From positions 434,001-498,000 of the forward strand of contig NZ_JBGGTX010000004.1 in NCBI RefSeq assembly GCF_041287255.1: DNA of 64,000 bases, in the 5' to 3' direction. Both the position numbers and the translations under genes were made by a program. The notes beneath the pieces were generated by a model. That model was given only the letters and a program-made list of their open reading frames with translations, did no database searches and was not told where the DNA came from. This DNA comes from Tamlana flava. Its GTDB lineage: Bacteria; Bacteroidota; Bacteroidia; Flavobacteriales; Flavobacteriaceae. Shown piece by piece: positions 9,601-18,725 of the stretch; the stretch's first letter is position 1; each line of letters begins with the position of its first letter.

Positions 9601-12600
9601 CTAATAGCGGATCTATTACTGTGAATGTTACGAATGCTAATGGTAACACTTTAGAATTTAGTATTGACAATGGAGCTACTTTTACAAGTTCCAATGTTTT
9701 TACTGGTTTAACTTCGGGTAATTACAATGTTGTAGTACAATATTCTATTGCATCTGCTGTATGTGTTACAAATCCACAATCTGTTACAATAAATACAGCA
9801 ACTGCAATTTCAGGTGCAGCAACGTTAACCGGTCCTTATACATGTACTGCTAACGGAGAAATCACAGTTTCAGGAGTTTCAGGTGGTACGCCCCCTTATA
9901 TGTATAGCATAGATGGTGTTAATTTTCAATTGGGGACTGTTTTTGCTGGTTTAACAGATGGAACCTATACTGTTACAATTAGAGATACCAATGATTGTAC
10001 GGCTGTAACAGCACCAATTACAATTGATTCCCTTAATCCTCCAACGGATTTAAGTTTTAGTAGTACACCATTAACTTGTTCTACTAACACTTCAGATGTC
10101 ACGATTACGGCCACTGGCGGTGTGACACCTTTGGAATTCCAAATAATAGCACCGGCAGGGTCTGCTACGGTTTATCAATCGTCAAATGTATTTTCAGGAT
10201 TTGCCTCTGGTACTTATACATTCCAAGTCCGAGATGCTAATGATTGTACTTATAGTGAATCCTATACAATTGATCCGCTTCCAGCTATTACAGTGGTAGG
10301 TCAAGTTGTAAATAATGTTACTTGTTTTGGAGCTTCAGATGGAACCGCCAATTTTACTGTTTCAGATACTACAGCTTTTACTTATACAATTAATGGAGGG
10401 ACTTCCACAGCAGGGTCATCTCCAATTAGCCTTACTGGATTATCTGCCGGAACATATACTATTATCATAACGGATACCAACACTAATTGTACAGCTACAG
10501 ATACAGTTACTATTGATGGTCCTCCAACAACTCTGGTAGTCGCTGCAACTAGTACACCAGTAACTTGTACAACAAATGGCAGCGTAACTATAAATGCTTC
10601 AGGCGGTTGGGGTAGTTATAGTTATGAAATTACTCAGCCTGATACCACTGTCATTGGGCCTCAAGGAAATAATATTTTTACTAACCTAACTCAAATAGGT
10701 ACTTATACAGTTACTGTTGCGGATGCAAATGGATGTATGGTCACCGATACTTTTGATTTAAACACACCAACAAATCCTACAGCGACAATCGATGTAGCTT
10801 CAGATTACTGTTATGATGGTTCAAATGGAGCAACACTAATTGTTAATGCTACTGGGGGACAAGCTCCTTACGAATATAATATTAACGGGGGAACTTATAC
10901 TTCCAATAATACCTTTGCTAATTTAGCTCCCAGTAATTATATAATTACTGTTCGTGATTCGTATGGTTGCGTTTTCAATGTTCCTAGTCAAACAATCGCA
11001 GGTCAATTAACGGCAACGGCAAACTTAACGAAAGGTTTAGATTGTACGGCTTCACCAGATGCGATTGTTGATGTTACATTGTCTGGTGGTACTTCTCCAT
11101 ATACCTATGAAGTATCTTTTAATGCTGGGGCTTTTGTGCCTACAGGTAATCCGCCATATTCTTATAACAACACACAAACAGGAAATTACCAATATAGGAT
11201 TACGGACTCTTTAGGTTGTTCAGCATTAACTAATATAATTTCTATAAATAATATAAATAATCCTTCTGCCATAGCTGTTACTACAGATGTTTTCTGTAAT
11301 GGAGATAGTAGTGGCGTAGCTGTTATTGATATTGATGAAAATCTTGGTGTACCTCCATACCAAATCAGTTTCAATGGATCAGGCTTTACATCCCAAACAG
11401 TTTATAATGGACTTGCTTCAGGAAACTACAATTACACGGTTAGAGATAGTAATTCATGTGAATTTAATGGTGTTGCAACCATAAATGAACCTACAGCAAT
11501 ATCAGTTGGAAGTGAAATAATAACTCCAATTACATGTGGAGTTGGTGGCAATGTTTTAGGCGCAATTCAGTTTATCAATATAACTGGAGGCACTCCAAAT
11601 TACACTTACACTTTATTAAATGCTTCTGGTAATTTGGCGAGTACTTCCTCAACCAATCCTAGTGGCCCAACAGCTAGTACAAGTGTTACATTCAGCGATT
11701 TGAATTTTGGAAATTATTATTTAAGAATTGTTGATACCAATGGATGTATCTATAATTTCGGACCTTATTTAATAGCTACAGATGTAGATGAGTTGGATAT
11801 TACCACAAATGCTAGTGGTACATGTATCGGTGGTGTGAATTATAACATCAATATTGTTAACGGTATAGGACCTTTTAGAGTGCGCATTTATGATGGCACA
11901 ACTACATTTACCCCTGCGGATGGTGTTGCTCCAAACGGATTACCAACATCCGATATTTCGCCTAATGAAAGAAACCATCAATTTTCTGGTTTACAATTTG
12001 ATGTAAGCTATACTTTTGAAGTATTAGATACTAGTACTGGATGTACCTACATTGAACAAGTACCAGCTATTTCAAGTCCGTCAAGTATTTCAGTAACTGG
12101 TGCAGCAACAGATATTACTTGTTATGAAATACCTGGATTGGATGATGGTATTTTTGATTTCACGGTTTCTACTTATAGTGGAACTGATTTATCATGGGAA
12201 GTATTTAATAATTTATCAAATACCACAACGGGTATTACTGGAAATACAACAGGTTTAACAGGCGCAAATTATAATGATAGCGTCACAGGTCTTGCCCCTG
12301 GAGACTATTATTTATTAGTTTCAGAAACAGATATTGCATCTACTCAGTGTACAGCTCTGGTAAATTTCCAAATTGTTCAACCAACAGAAATATTATTATC
12401 TGAGGTTGTAAACACACCTGCTAATTGTAATCAACCAGCTCAAGTCGTAGTTCAAGGAAGTGGAGGAACACCTCCTTATGAATATGCTTTTGTCGAAGAT
12501 GGTAATATTCCAAATCCTGGAGATTGGACAAGTAATAATTTAGCTAATTTAGATATTTCTATTAATATCAATTGGGATGTATATGTGAGAGATGCCAATG

Positions 12601-15600
12601 GTTGTGATGTTGCTTCTCCATTGAATGTTAGCATTACTGCTGATCCAATTCCTATAGTTTCATTGCCGCCTTTTGCTGATAATCAATGTACAAGTGATGG
12701 ATCCTCTTTTACATTTACCGCTATACCAGGAGGTGGAGAAGTAACACCAGTAACTTATAGTATTGATGGAGTGAATTTCCAGTCAAATCCAACTTTTGTT
12801 GTATCATCAGATGGTACTTATACAGTAACAATTAGGGATGGAAATGGTTGTACGGCAACGGATACAATTCTGATTTATCCTCCATTATCCCTAAGCTCTA
12901 CAGTAACAGCATTGCCAACTTGTCCCGACAATGATGGTGAAATTACCGTAGAGGGATTTGGTGGTTCTGGCACCTATAATTATAGTATCAGTCCAAATCC
13001 TGGGACTGTCATTTTAGCTGGTAATGTATTCTCTGGAGTTCCGTCAGGAGCCTACACAATAACCATTACCGATGGCGTAACTGGTTGTTCAGATAGTGCT
13101 CCAATAACATTAAATCCTGCAACGCCAGTAACTTTTACAACCACTACAAGTGATGTAGTTTGTAACGGCGTTAATGATGGAACTATTACCGTTAATTTAC
13201 CAGTAAGTAATGACAATCCACCATACACCTATGAAATTATTGCACCGATTGTGGTAGCTCCTCAAACATCAAATATATTTACAGGCTTGGTGGCTGGAAC
13301 TTATACCGTTCAAGTTAATTCTGGTAGAGGATGTTCAACAACTAACGATGCTGTTATTGGAGAGCCTATGATGCTTACCGTATCAGGTGTTGCAACCGAT
13401 TTTAGTTGTGCTGCCGATAATTCGGTAAATACTTCAGTTTTAACTATTACAGAAGTGGGAGGCACAGAGCCATATAGCTATAGTATTAATGGGACAAGCT
13501 ATTTCTCTTCCAATACTTTTGATATTATTGACACGGGTAGTGTTCAAAATATTGATATCTATGTTGTAGATGCTAACGGATGTATGGCAACAAATACTGT
13601 AACTATAAATCCTTTACCAAGTCTGGATGCTGCTTCTGTAGCAACAGCTACACCGATAGATTGTAATGGTACAGGTACAATTACTATAAATGTTACTGGA
13701 GGATCGGGTAATTTTAGTTATCAAATGTTACCAAGTGGAAGTCCACAAGCCTCAAATACTTTCAGTATTACTGAGCCTGGAGATTTTTATTTCCAAGTGA
13801 ATGATTTAGATACTGATTGTACTATTGCTACATCTGTGTTTACCGTTGCACCATTTGATACTATTGACGTTGATGCTACAGCAACTACAGCAGTAACATG
13901 TTTTGGTGATTCGGATGGAGCTTTGGAAATAAATATCACTGGATATAGTGGAGCTTATACTTATGAAGTATTTGATAGTAATAACATTTCTGTTATTGCA
14001 TCAACTGCAGCAAATACCTCTGCAAATCCGTTGGTAATTTCTGGTTTGTCAGGAGGCAATTATTATGTTGAGGTTACTGAAACAGATAGTCCATTCTGTA
14101 GTACAACATCTAATTTTGTAACCATAGATTCTCCAAATAGTGCTTTAACACTAACAGTAAGTGAAACTTCCAACGTAACCTGTGATAACGACAGTGGAAC
14201 TATTAACGCTGTTGCTAGTGGTGGATGGGGCAATTATGAATATGAATTAACAGGAGATGCAACAGTGCCTTACTCTTCCAACGGATCATTCACAGGTCTA
14301 TCAGCGGGTTCGTATGTCATAAATGTTCGGGATTCCGGTGGTTGTATCGTTTCCAACAATACTACTTTAGTGGTACCACCTCCAATTACGGCGACCGCTA
14401 CACCATCTACTACGGCTTTGAGCTGTTTTAGTGATAATAATGCCACTATTACGGTTACTGGTGTTTCTGGTGGACAAGGAACCAACTATACTTATACGCT
14501 TAATATTTTAGATCCAGTAGTGGGTTCTTCTGGACCGCAGACGTCTAATGTGTTTATTGGCTTGGGTGCTGGAACCTATCAAATTGTAGTTAATGATGGG
14601 TATAACTGTGAATTTATTTCTGGTAACATTGTCATTACTGAACCTACTCCTATGGATGTTGATCTTGTGTTGGCCAATGCCCAAACTTGTGCAACAAACT
14701 CACAGCTAACCTTAAGTGCTACAGGTGGTACAGGACCTTATCAATATAGTGACACCATGAGCTTTACAAATATATTAGGGTCATTTACTAGTAGTGTTAC
14801 TTTTGGTGTGGGTACAGGAATACATAGTTACTATGTACGAGATGCCAATAACTGTATGTCTAATGTTTCTAACTCTATTACTATTGATCCATTACCTGAT
14901 TTAACTGTAGTTTTAGATACAACCAATGCCACCATTAATTGTGCTGGAGACAGTACGGGGGTTATTATTGCAGAGGCCCAAGGTGGATTAGGTAATTATG
15001 TTTATACCTTACAGGATGGAGCAGGCAATGATATTACAGGAGCAATTCAAAATAATCCTGGTGAATTTACAGATTTACCAATAGGAACATATCAAGTACA
15101 GGTTGAAAGTGGCGATTGTTTAGAAGTATCTGGGCAAGTTACCATAACTGAACCTTCTGCACCTTTAACAGAAACACATATTGTAACTCCAGTAACTTGT
15201 GCGGCAGAAAATGATGGTATGATTGAAATATTTGCTTCAGGCGGAACAGGTATTATTAAATATGCCATTTCGCCACGCATGGATCAGTTTTTTGACGATC
15301 CAATTTTTGATGAATTGGCTCCAGGAAATTATCAGGCTATGGCACAAGATGAATTAGGTTGTTTTGTACTTTTTGATTTTACCATTAATGATGCCATTCC
15401 AGTGGTGCTTACCATTGTTCCGGGCTCTGTGGTGCCTGAAGATTGTGATGGCGATAACAACGGTGCGTTTAGTATTGAGATTTCAGGAGGCCAAATGCCA
15501 TATAGTGTAGCTTTGGATGACCCTGATGGTTATACTACTGGAGCAGCGACACAAACGTTTTTTGATTTTACAGGATTGGGTGGAGGAGACCATATTGTTT

Positions 15601-16364
15601 ATGTTCGTGATAACCTTGGCTGTGAAACAGAATGGAACATCCCATTCCCCGAATTTATAAATATAGACCCGGTAGCTGTTGTTGAGTACGGTTGTACCAA
15701 TAATTTATCCACGAACATGGTTACGGTAACCACTGACGATAGCGTTAATCCTGTAGATTTAGACTATTCCTTGGATGGTGGTCCGTATCAAGCTAGTAAT
15801 ATTTTCATGGATGTTCCTGCTGGTTTAGGACACTACATTGATGTAAGGCATACCAACGGATGTATTCAAAGAACAGAATCTTTTGATATCGAAGTGTTTG
15901 AGCCTCTTCAAATGGCATTGGATGGTACAGAACTGAATATAATTAAGGCCATAACAACTGGTGGGGCAGAACCTTATGAGTATACTTTGAACGGGGTATC
16001 CTATGGTAGTGAAGACACCTTCATAATCTACGAATCGGGCAACTATATGGTAACGGTAACAGATGCCTATGGTTGTGTGGCAACAGCTTCAGGATATTTT
16101 GAATATATAGATGTTTGTATCCCTAACTATTTTGTGCCACAAAATGGAGGATGGGGACCTGGATGTACCAACCAGTACAGAAATTTAACCTTTGATATTT
16201 TTGATAGATATGGACGCAAAATAGCCACATTGGGTGTTGACGAAAAATGGGATGGCAAATACAATGGTAAAGAGTTGCCGACAGGTGACTACTGGTACGT
16301 TGTTAAGTTGAACGACACCAAGGACAAACGTGATTTTGTGGGACATTTTACATTGTACAGATAG
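6666..16364 (+). CDS. SprB-like giant T9SS adhesin
   Basis: A 3,232-residue secreted protein. Residues 1-26 are a signal peptide. Residues 27-365 are a beta-rich N-terminal region (YRVVYAGLYWAAS, GLSAGWTLLIIYEDPE). Residues 368-480 resemble a DUF11-type module (DLTKIVLDEFGNDIDGTGVY). From about 800 to 3145 there are dozens of SprB-type repeats, each ending in phrases like GTYTVTIRDTNDCTA and starting the next with a xxxTCxxxxxG pattern. The end (IPNYFVPQNGG to FTLYR, with DGKYNGKELPTGDYWYV) is a type B T9SS sorting domain. In Flavobacterium, SprB is the mobile surface adhesin of gliding, about 6,500 residues; this relative is half as long. A SprF-like partner follows 34 bp downstream. Adhesion or gliding on surfaces or polymers is the likely role; whether it is the main SprB or a paralogue cannot be told. 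Confidence 0.85.
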   Translation: MKKTTYCKAIVLVVLFLLFPLYGITQTYDPFTEREKIDVRGSMLVIGNSIIGQDNLPFNDLTRDNQDVDMQYIDIDGDASTFSSSSAEIQLPPHEDGSATDCYRVVYAGLYWAASLQSGDRSDIDKVKFKLAGSSTYIDITGEIIYDAITTPIVAETGEPGNTPYACYADVTNLFSGITDIEGNYTVANVTSSEGFNFSTGLSAGWTLLIIYEDPELHTKSFTIFDGFSHIYDGHQETINVTGFRTPPVGNIDLQFAYGALDGDRTKRATKLEINGKEVTTQLRSANKFFGSVIENLGYDGNPNPPSYIYPRNPLSDNTLGYDTGLLEIINSEPEFIRNDDTSADFRLQVARGQADPIFAFMSAFGVDIIAPDIDLTKIVLDEFGNDIDGTGVYLGDRLFYEITYQSVGNDNVTQFTIKDILPDNIIFNPATDIDLSNAGGATLQSWDPVTRELIFSIPDGSVEVGDPAFVIRLAIQVVPNCYDLAQACSNEIKNQAFATYRGVINPTIIEEEGSFATTQCLGIPGSTNFIVDISNCDFTKNEILCGPSVELIAAPGYDSYSWSTDPSGTPVIGTGQTYTATSTGTYYVTNTTTATCISINETFNVQTYGSSLTNPVIPYADLLPVCPNDGKVLPYIFLCGGNETRDILTNISDSVSIIWEQLDDTSCAPVGVDHCANEDDACTWNQVASGPNYTVNTSGEFRVVINFPGGCFSVFYFNVYQNLLTPTISAEDIVCTTPGSVTVGGVPSGYEYSLDPNGPWQSSNTFPITTPGYYEVYIRQVGITTNPCIFSTPEIYVRDRDFTTTVNITQPTCFGGFGSVSIAANNVLPQYYFSLYEGGVLVNSVGPVPNNDHTFASLNAGNYTVIVTTDDGCSYSEDFVIVEPPLLDVTATLTVPLTCEDGEITIYPDGGTPPYNYYINSTTVSQNFPTYVVTASGTYDITVLDFNGCSASTSITVDAILPPEYNISQTDILCNDDSNSGSITVNVTNANGNTLEFSIDNGATFTSSNVFTGLTSGNYNVVVQYSIASAVCVTNPQSVTINTATAISGAATLTGPYTCTANGEITVSGVSGGTPPYMYSIDGVNFQLGTVFAGLTDGTYTVTIRDTNDCTAVTAPITIDSLNPPTDLSFSSTPLTCSTNTSDVTITATGGVTPLEFQIIAPAGSATVYQSSNVFSGFASGTYTFQVRDANDCTYSESYTIDPLPAITVVGQVVNNVTCFGASDGTANFTVSDTTAFTYTINGGTSTAGSSPISLTGLSAGTYTIIITDTNTNCTATDTVTIDGPPTTLVVAATSTPVTCTTNGSVTINASGGWGSYSYEITQPDTTVIGPQGNNIFTNLTQIGTYTVTVADANGCMVTDTFDLNTPTNPTATIDVASDYCYDGSNGATLIVNATGGQAPYEYNINGGTYTSNNTFANLAPSNYIITVRDSYGCVFNVPSQTIAGQLTATANLTKGLDCTASPDAIVDVTLSGGTSPYTYEVSFNAGAFVPTGNPPYSYNNTQTGNYQYRITDSLGCSALTNIISINNINNPSAIAVTTDVFCNGDSSGVAVIDIDENLGVPPYQISFNGSGFTSQTVYNGLASGNYNYTVRDSNSCEFNGVATINEPTAISVGSEIITPITCGVGGNVLGAIQFINITGGTPNYTYTLLNASGNLASTSSTNPSGPTASTSVTFSDLNFGNYYLRIVDTNGCIYNFGPYLIATDVDELDITTNASGTCIGGVNYNINIVNGIGPFRVRIYDGTTTFTPADGVAPNGLPTSDISPNERNHQFSGLQFDVSYTFEVLDTSTGCTYIEQVPAISSPSSISVTGAATDITCYEIPGLDDGIFDFTVSTYSGTDLSWEVFNNLSNTTTGITGNTTGLTGANYNDSVTGLAPGDYYLLVSETDIASTQCTALVNFQIVQPTEILLSEVVNTPANCNQPAQVVVQGSGGTPPYEYAFVEDGNIPNPGDWTSNNLANLDISININWDVYVRDANGCDVASPLNVSITADPIPIVSLPPFADNQCTSDGSSFTFTAIPGGGEVTPVTYSIDGVNFQSNPTFVVSSDGTYTVTIRDGNGCTATDTILIYPPLSLSSTVTALPTCPDNDGEITVEGFGGSGTYNYSISPNPGTVILAGNVFSGVPSGAYTITITDGVTGCSDSAPITLNPATPVTFTTTTSDVVCNGVNDGTITVNLPVSNDNPPYTYEIIAPIVVAPQTSNIFTGLVAGTYTVQVNSGRGCSTTNDAVIGEPMMLTVSGVATDFSCAADNSVNTSVLTITEVGGTEPYSYSINGTSYFSSNTFDIIDTGSVQNIDIYVVDANGCMATNTVTINPLPSLDAASVATATPIDCNGTGTITINVTGGSGNFSYQMLPSGSPQASNTFSITEPGDFYFQVNDLDTDCTIATSVFTVAPFDTIDVDATATTAVTCFGDSDGALEINITGYSGAYTYEVFDSNNISVIASTAANTSANPLVISGLSGGNYYVEVTETDSPFCSTTSNFVTIDSPNSALTLTVSETSNVTCDNDSGTINAVASGGWGNYEYELTGDATVPYSSNGSFTGLSAGSYVINVRDSGGCIVSNNTTLVVPPPITATATPSTTALSCFSDNNATITVTGVSGGQGTNYTYTLNILDPVVGSSGPQTSNVFIGLGAGTYQIVVNDGYNCEFISGNIVITEPTPMDVDLVLANAQTCATNSQLTLSATGGTGPYQYSDTMSFTNILGSFTSSVTFGVGTGIHSYYVRDANNCMSNVSNSITIDPLPDLTVVLDTTNATINCAGDSTGVIIAEAQGGLGNYVYTLQDGAGNDITGAIQNNPGEFTDLPIGTYQVQVESGDCLEVSGQVTITEPSAPLTETHIVTPVTCAAENDGMIEIFASGGTGIIKYAISPRMDQFFDDPIFDELAPGNYQAMAQDELGCFVLFDFTINDAIPVVLTIVPGSVVPEDCDGDNNGAFSIEISGGQMPYSVALDDPDGYTTGAATQTFFDFTGLGGGDHIVYVRDNLGCETEWNIPFPEFINIDPVAVVEYGCTNNLSTNMVTVTTDDSVNPVDLDYSLDGGPYQASNIFMDVPAGLGHYIDVRHTNGCIQRTESFDIEVFEPLQMALDGTELNIIKAITTGGAEPYEYTLNGVSYGSEDTFIIYESGNYMVTVTDAYGCVATASGYFEYIDVCIPNYFVPQNGGWGPGCTNQYRNLTFDIFDRYGRKIATLGVDEKWDGKYNGKELPTGDYWYVVKLNDTKDKRDFVGHFTLYR
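9076..16100 (+). repeat. SprB-type repeat array (degenerate at DNA level)
   Basis: About 7 kb of the adhesin gene consists of roughly 75-100-residue repeats, each with one or two conserved Cys, a glycine-rich GG(T/W)xPY segment and a G-(T/N)-Y-x-V-x-(V/I)-x-D tail. The units are clearly homologous as protein but well diverged as DNA, unlike the near-identical coiled-coil repeats at 4647-5318, so this array is old. Confidence 0.75.
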
Positions 16365-16398
16365 GTAATTAGAGGTATAAACCACTAAATGGAAAATT

Positions 16399-17382
16399 AT
16401 GCGAACTAGAGCTTTAATATTAAACATACTACTTTTGGTCATGGCAATAAGCTATGGACAAGAATTGAACCTGCCTGTTTTTACACAATATTTGGCAGAC
16501 AATAATTTTGTTGTCTCTCCAACCTATGCGGGTATTGGTGATAACCTAAAGCTCAGGGCAAATGGCTTGACCCAATGGGTGGGAATAAAAGGAGCCCCGG
16601 ACAACCAATCTTTTTATGGTGATGTCAGGATTGCCGATCGTACGGGTGTTGGGCTGTCGTTCTATAACGATAGAAATGGTAACACCATTCAAACAGGTGC
16701 AAAATTTTCGTTCGCGCACCATCTAATTTTGGACTATTATTCCAAAATGTACCTGTCTTTTGGTATTTCTTATAACATCAACAATTTTAGGCTTGACATC
16801 AATAATTTCAATACAACATACGAAAACCCAACCATAGACCCCTATGTAACGGACGATAGAAGGACGACTAACCATAACTTTGATGTTGGTGCATTGTTTA
16901 GGCTAAAGGGATATTTCTTGAGTTTCAACGTAAACAACGTATTGGATAAAGACTTTGATAGCTCTGCACGAGTATTTGAGCCAAACCTACTTTTGAACTA
17001 TCAGATTTATTCAGGGTATACGTTCAGGGGGCCTAAAAAAAGTGGTTTGGAGTTTGAGCCTTCCATGTTTTTCCAAATGTTTACCAGTGACAAGCGTTCA
17101 AGCACCGACGTGAACTTTAAGTTCAGAAAGTACAATAGGGACGAGGATTATTATTGGGCAGGAATTTCCTATCGTTTTTTGAATGACCAGTTTTTTAAGC
17201 CCTTGAACATTGGGCCGATGGTAGGTTTTAAAAAGTCCATTTTCTATTTTGGGTATGCCTATCAGGTCACCACCAACGACTTGGCCGGATACAATTCTGG
17301 CACCCATGTGGTTACCATTGGTTTGGAATTTTTACAAGGCATCAGCAATTGCCCTTGTACACAAAGCCCTGTGCACAATTAA
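16399..17382 (+). CDS. PorP/SprF-family T9SS membrane protein
   Basis: A 327-residue outer-membrane protein: signal peptide at residues 1-20 (ending SYGQ), then the family opening ELNLPVFTQYLADNNFVVSP and a series of beta strands up to a short Cys-rich tail (SNCPCTQ). The length is typical for the family, in contrast to the fusion at 3498-6230. F. johnsoniae SprF is encoded just after sprB and is needed for SprB to reach the surface, so the position 34 bp after the SprB-like gene strongly suggests the same role here. Codon use is visibly more GC-rich than in the repeat part of the adhesin and resembles the adhesin's last ~150 codons. Confidence 0.85.
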   Translation: MRTRALILNILLLVMAISYGQELNLPVFTQYLADNNFVVSPTYAGIGDNLKLRANGLTQWVGIKGAPDNQSFYGDVRIADRTGVGLSFYNDRNGNTIQTGAKFSFAHHLILDYYSKMYLSFGISYNINNFRLDINNFNTTYENPTIDPYVTDDRRTTNHNFDVGALFRLKGYFLSFNVNNVLDKDFDSSARVFEPNLLLNYQIYSGYTFRGPKKSGLEFEPSMFFQMFTSDKRSSTDVNFKFRKYNRDEDYYWAGISYRFLNDQFFKPLNIGPMVGFKKSIFYFGYAYQVTTNDLAGYNSGTHVVTIGLEFLQGISNCPCTQSPVHN

Positions 17383-17426
17383 TGGTTAAGAGCATATTTG
17401 GAATTATTGGGAATAAATAAAAAAGC

Positions 17427-18455
17427 CTATTTTTCAATAACTCGTACTTCAAATAATTTATCCCAGTGTTTTCCTGTTACAAAAATGGTTTTAGTTTTTG
17501 GGTTATAAGCAATGCCATTTAAAACATCTAAACCTGCGTGTTGGGTTACTTTATTTTTTAATGCCGTAAAATCAATAACGCTCTCTACAGCTCCGTTCTT
17601 AGGATTTATTATGGCCACGCCATTTTTTTGGTAACGGTTCGCATAGATCTTACCTTCAATCCACTCCAGTTCATTAATGCCCACAATTTTTCCCTTATTG
17701 GTACAAACTTGGATAAAATCTTCCTCAACTAAGGTTTCTGGGTTAAGAAGCCAAATATTTTCAGTGCCATCACTTTTGTAAATCTCATTTGTGTCGTTGC
17801 ATAAGCCCCAGCCTTCTTTACTGTTTCCGTACTTGAAGCTGTTCAACTTTTCAAAGGTATTTACGTCATATACAAACCCAGTTCCTTTTTGCCAAGTTAG
17901 CTGGTATATTTTATTGTTCAAAATTGTAAGTCCTTCACCAAAATATTCATCCGCCAGATTGATGTTTTTTAGGATATCCCCAGTTTTGTAATCTACTTTT
18001 CTAAGCTTAGATTCTTTGTATTGGCCTGTGCTTTCATAAAGCGTGTCATTAAAAAACTCAAGACCTTGGGTATAAGAGGTTATGTCGTGCGGATATTCGT
18101 TTAAAATCTCAAAACCATACACTTTAGGCAACTCACTGTTTAAAATAGTAACCTGTGATATAACAGATTGCTTTTCATTGTTGAAATAAACCGTAGCTTC
18201 AAGCATTTGTTTTCCTAATTTTAAGTTTTTTAGTGGTACTGCATCTTCTACTTTTTTACCCGAAAGCATATAACTAACCGAATCAATCGTATAGTTTTTT
18301 TTGTTTTCAATAGAAAGTTTTAAGGTTTCTGAATTGGAAATATTGCCTTTTTCGGCATTGGTTTTTATGGTGAAATAATTTTTATTCTGACCTGAATTTG
18401 AACCGCACGAGGCTATAAAACTACTTAAAAAAACGATTGTTAGGTATTTGAACAT
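17427..18455 (-). CDS. Glutaminyl-peptide cyclotransferase lipoprotein
   Basis: 342 residues. The lipobox signal (MFKYLTIVFLSSFIASC, Cys17) predicts an envelope lipoprotein. Residues 110-340 match the plant/bacterial-type glutamine cyclotransferase beta-propeller, with the family phrases YTQGLEFFNDTLYESTGQY, EGLTILNNKIYQLTW and WGLCND. The enzyme converts N-terminal Gln of peptides to pyroglutamate. Residues 30-105 before the propeller look like a small Ig-like domain that is common in Bacteroidota versions. The gene stands alone and faces the sprF-like gene tail to tail. Function is confident at family level. Confidence 0.85.
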   Translation of the reverse strand: MFKYLTIVFLSSFIASCGSNSGQNKNYFTIKTNAEKGNISNSETLKLSIENKKNYTIDSVSYMLSGKKVEDAVPLKNLKLGKQMLEATVYFNNEKQSVISQVTILNSELPKVYGFEILNEYPHDITSYTQGLEFFNDTLYESTGQYKESKLRKVDYKTGDILKNINLADEYFGEGLTILNNKIYQLTWQKGTGFVYDVNTFEKLNSFKYGNSKEGWGLCNDTNEIYKSDGTENIWLLNPETLVEEDFIQVCTNKGKIVGINELEWIEGKIYANRYQKNGVAIINPKNGAVESVIDFTALKNKVTQHAGLDVLNGIAYNPKTKTIFVTGKHWDKLFEVRVIEK

Positions 18456-18515
18456 AAGTATGGCGTAACTGTAATTTGGAGCAAGATATTTATTTAAAAT
18501 CAGTTTAAAAAATCA

Positions 18516-18545
18516 TTGTGATAATTTTAAAAGGTTGTATCTTTG
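18516..18545 (+). promoter_or_regulatory. Promoter of the SRP RNA gene
   Basis: TTG at 18516-18518 and TATCTTTG at 18538-18545, with a 19-base spacer, fit the Bacteroidota -33/-7 consensus very well. The first G of the RNA (18551) lies 6 bases after the -7 element, which is the expected start distance. Confidence 0.85.
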
Positions 18546-18550
18546 CACCC

Positions 18551-18644
18551 GGCAAGTCCTACACAACCAGCTCCTGTTGAATCCTCCAGGTCGGGAACGA
18601 AGCAAAGGTAAATGGTCGTAGCGGTGTGATGTAGGTAGCTTGCC
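18551..18644 (+). ncRNA. ffs: Signal recognition particle RNA, small bacterial type
   Basis: A ~94-nt RNA starting GGCAAG and ending CTTGCC, so its two ends pair into one long hairpin. The centre holds the conserved SRP apical domain (CCAGGTCGGGAACGAAGCAA, then GGTAA), the binding site for the Ffh M domain. A run of seven T (18645-18651) follows the closing stem, so the RNA end also works as a terminator. Size and structure match the 4.5S class. With Ffh it targets ribosomes making membrane proteins to SecYEG. Confidence 0.92.
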
Positions 18645-18725
18645 TTTTTTTATGCGCTAAATTTAAGTTTTCTTATCACTTTACAATGTTGTAATTTGGC
18701 GCTATATATATATAATTTCAATCTT

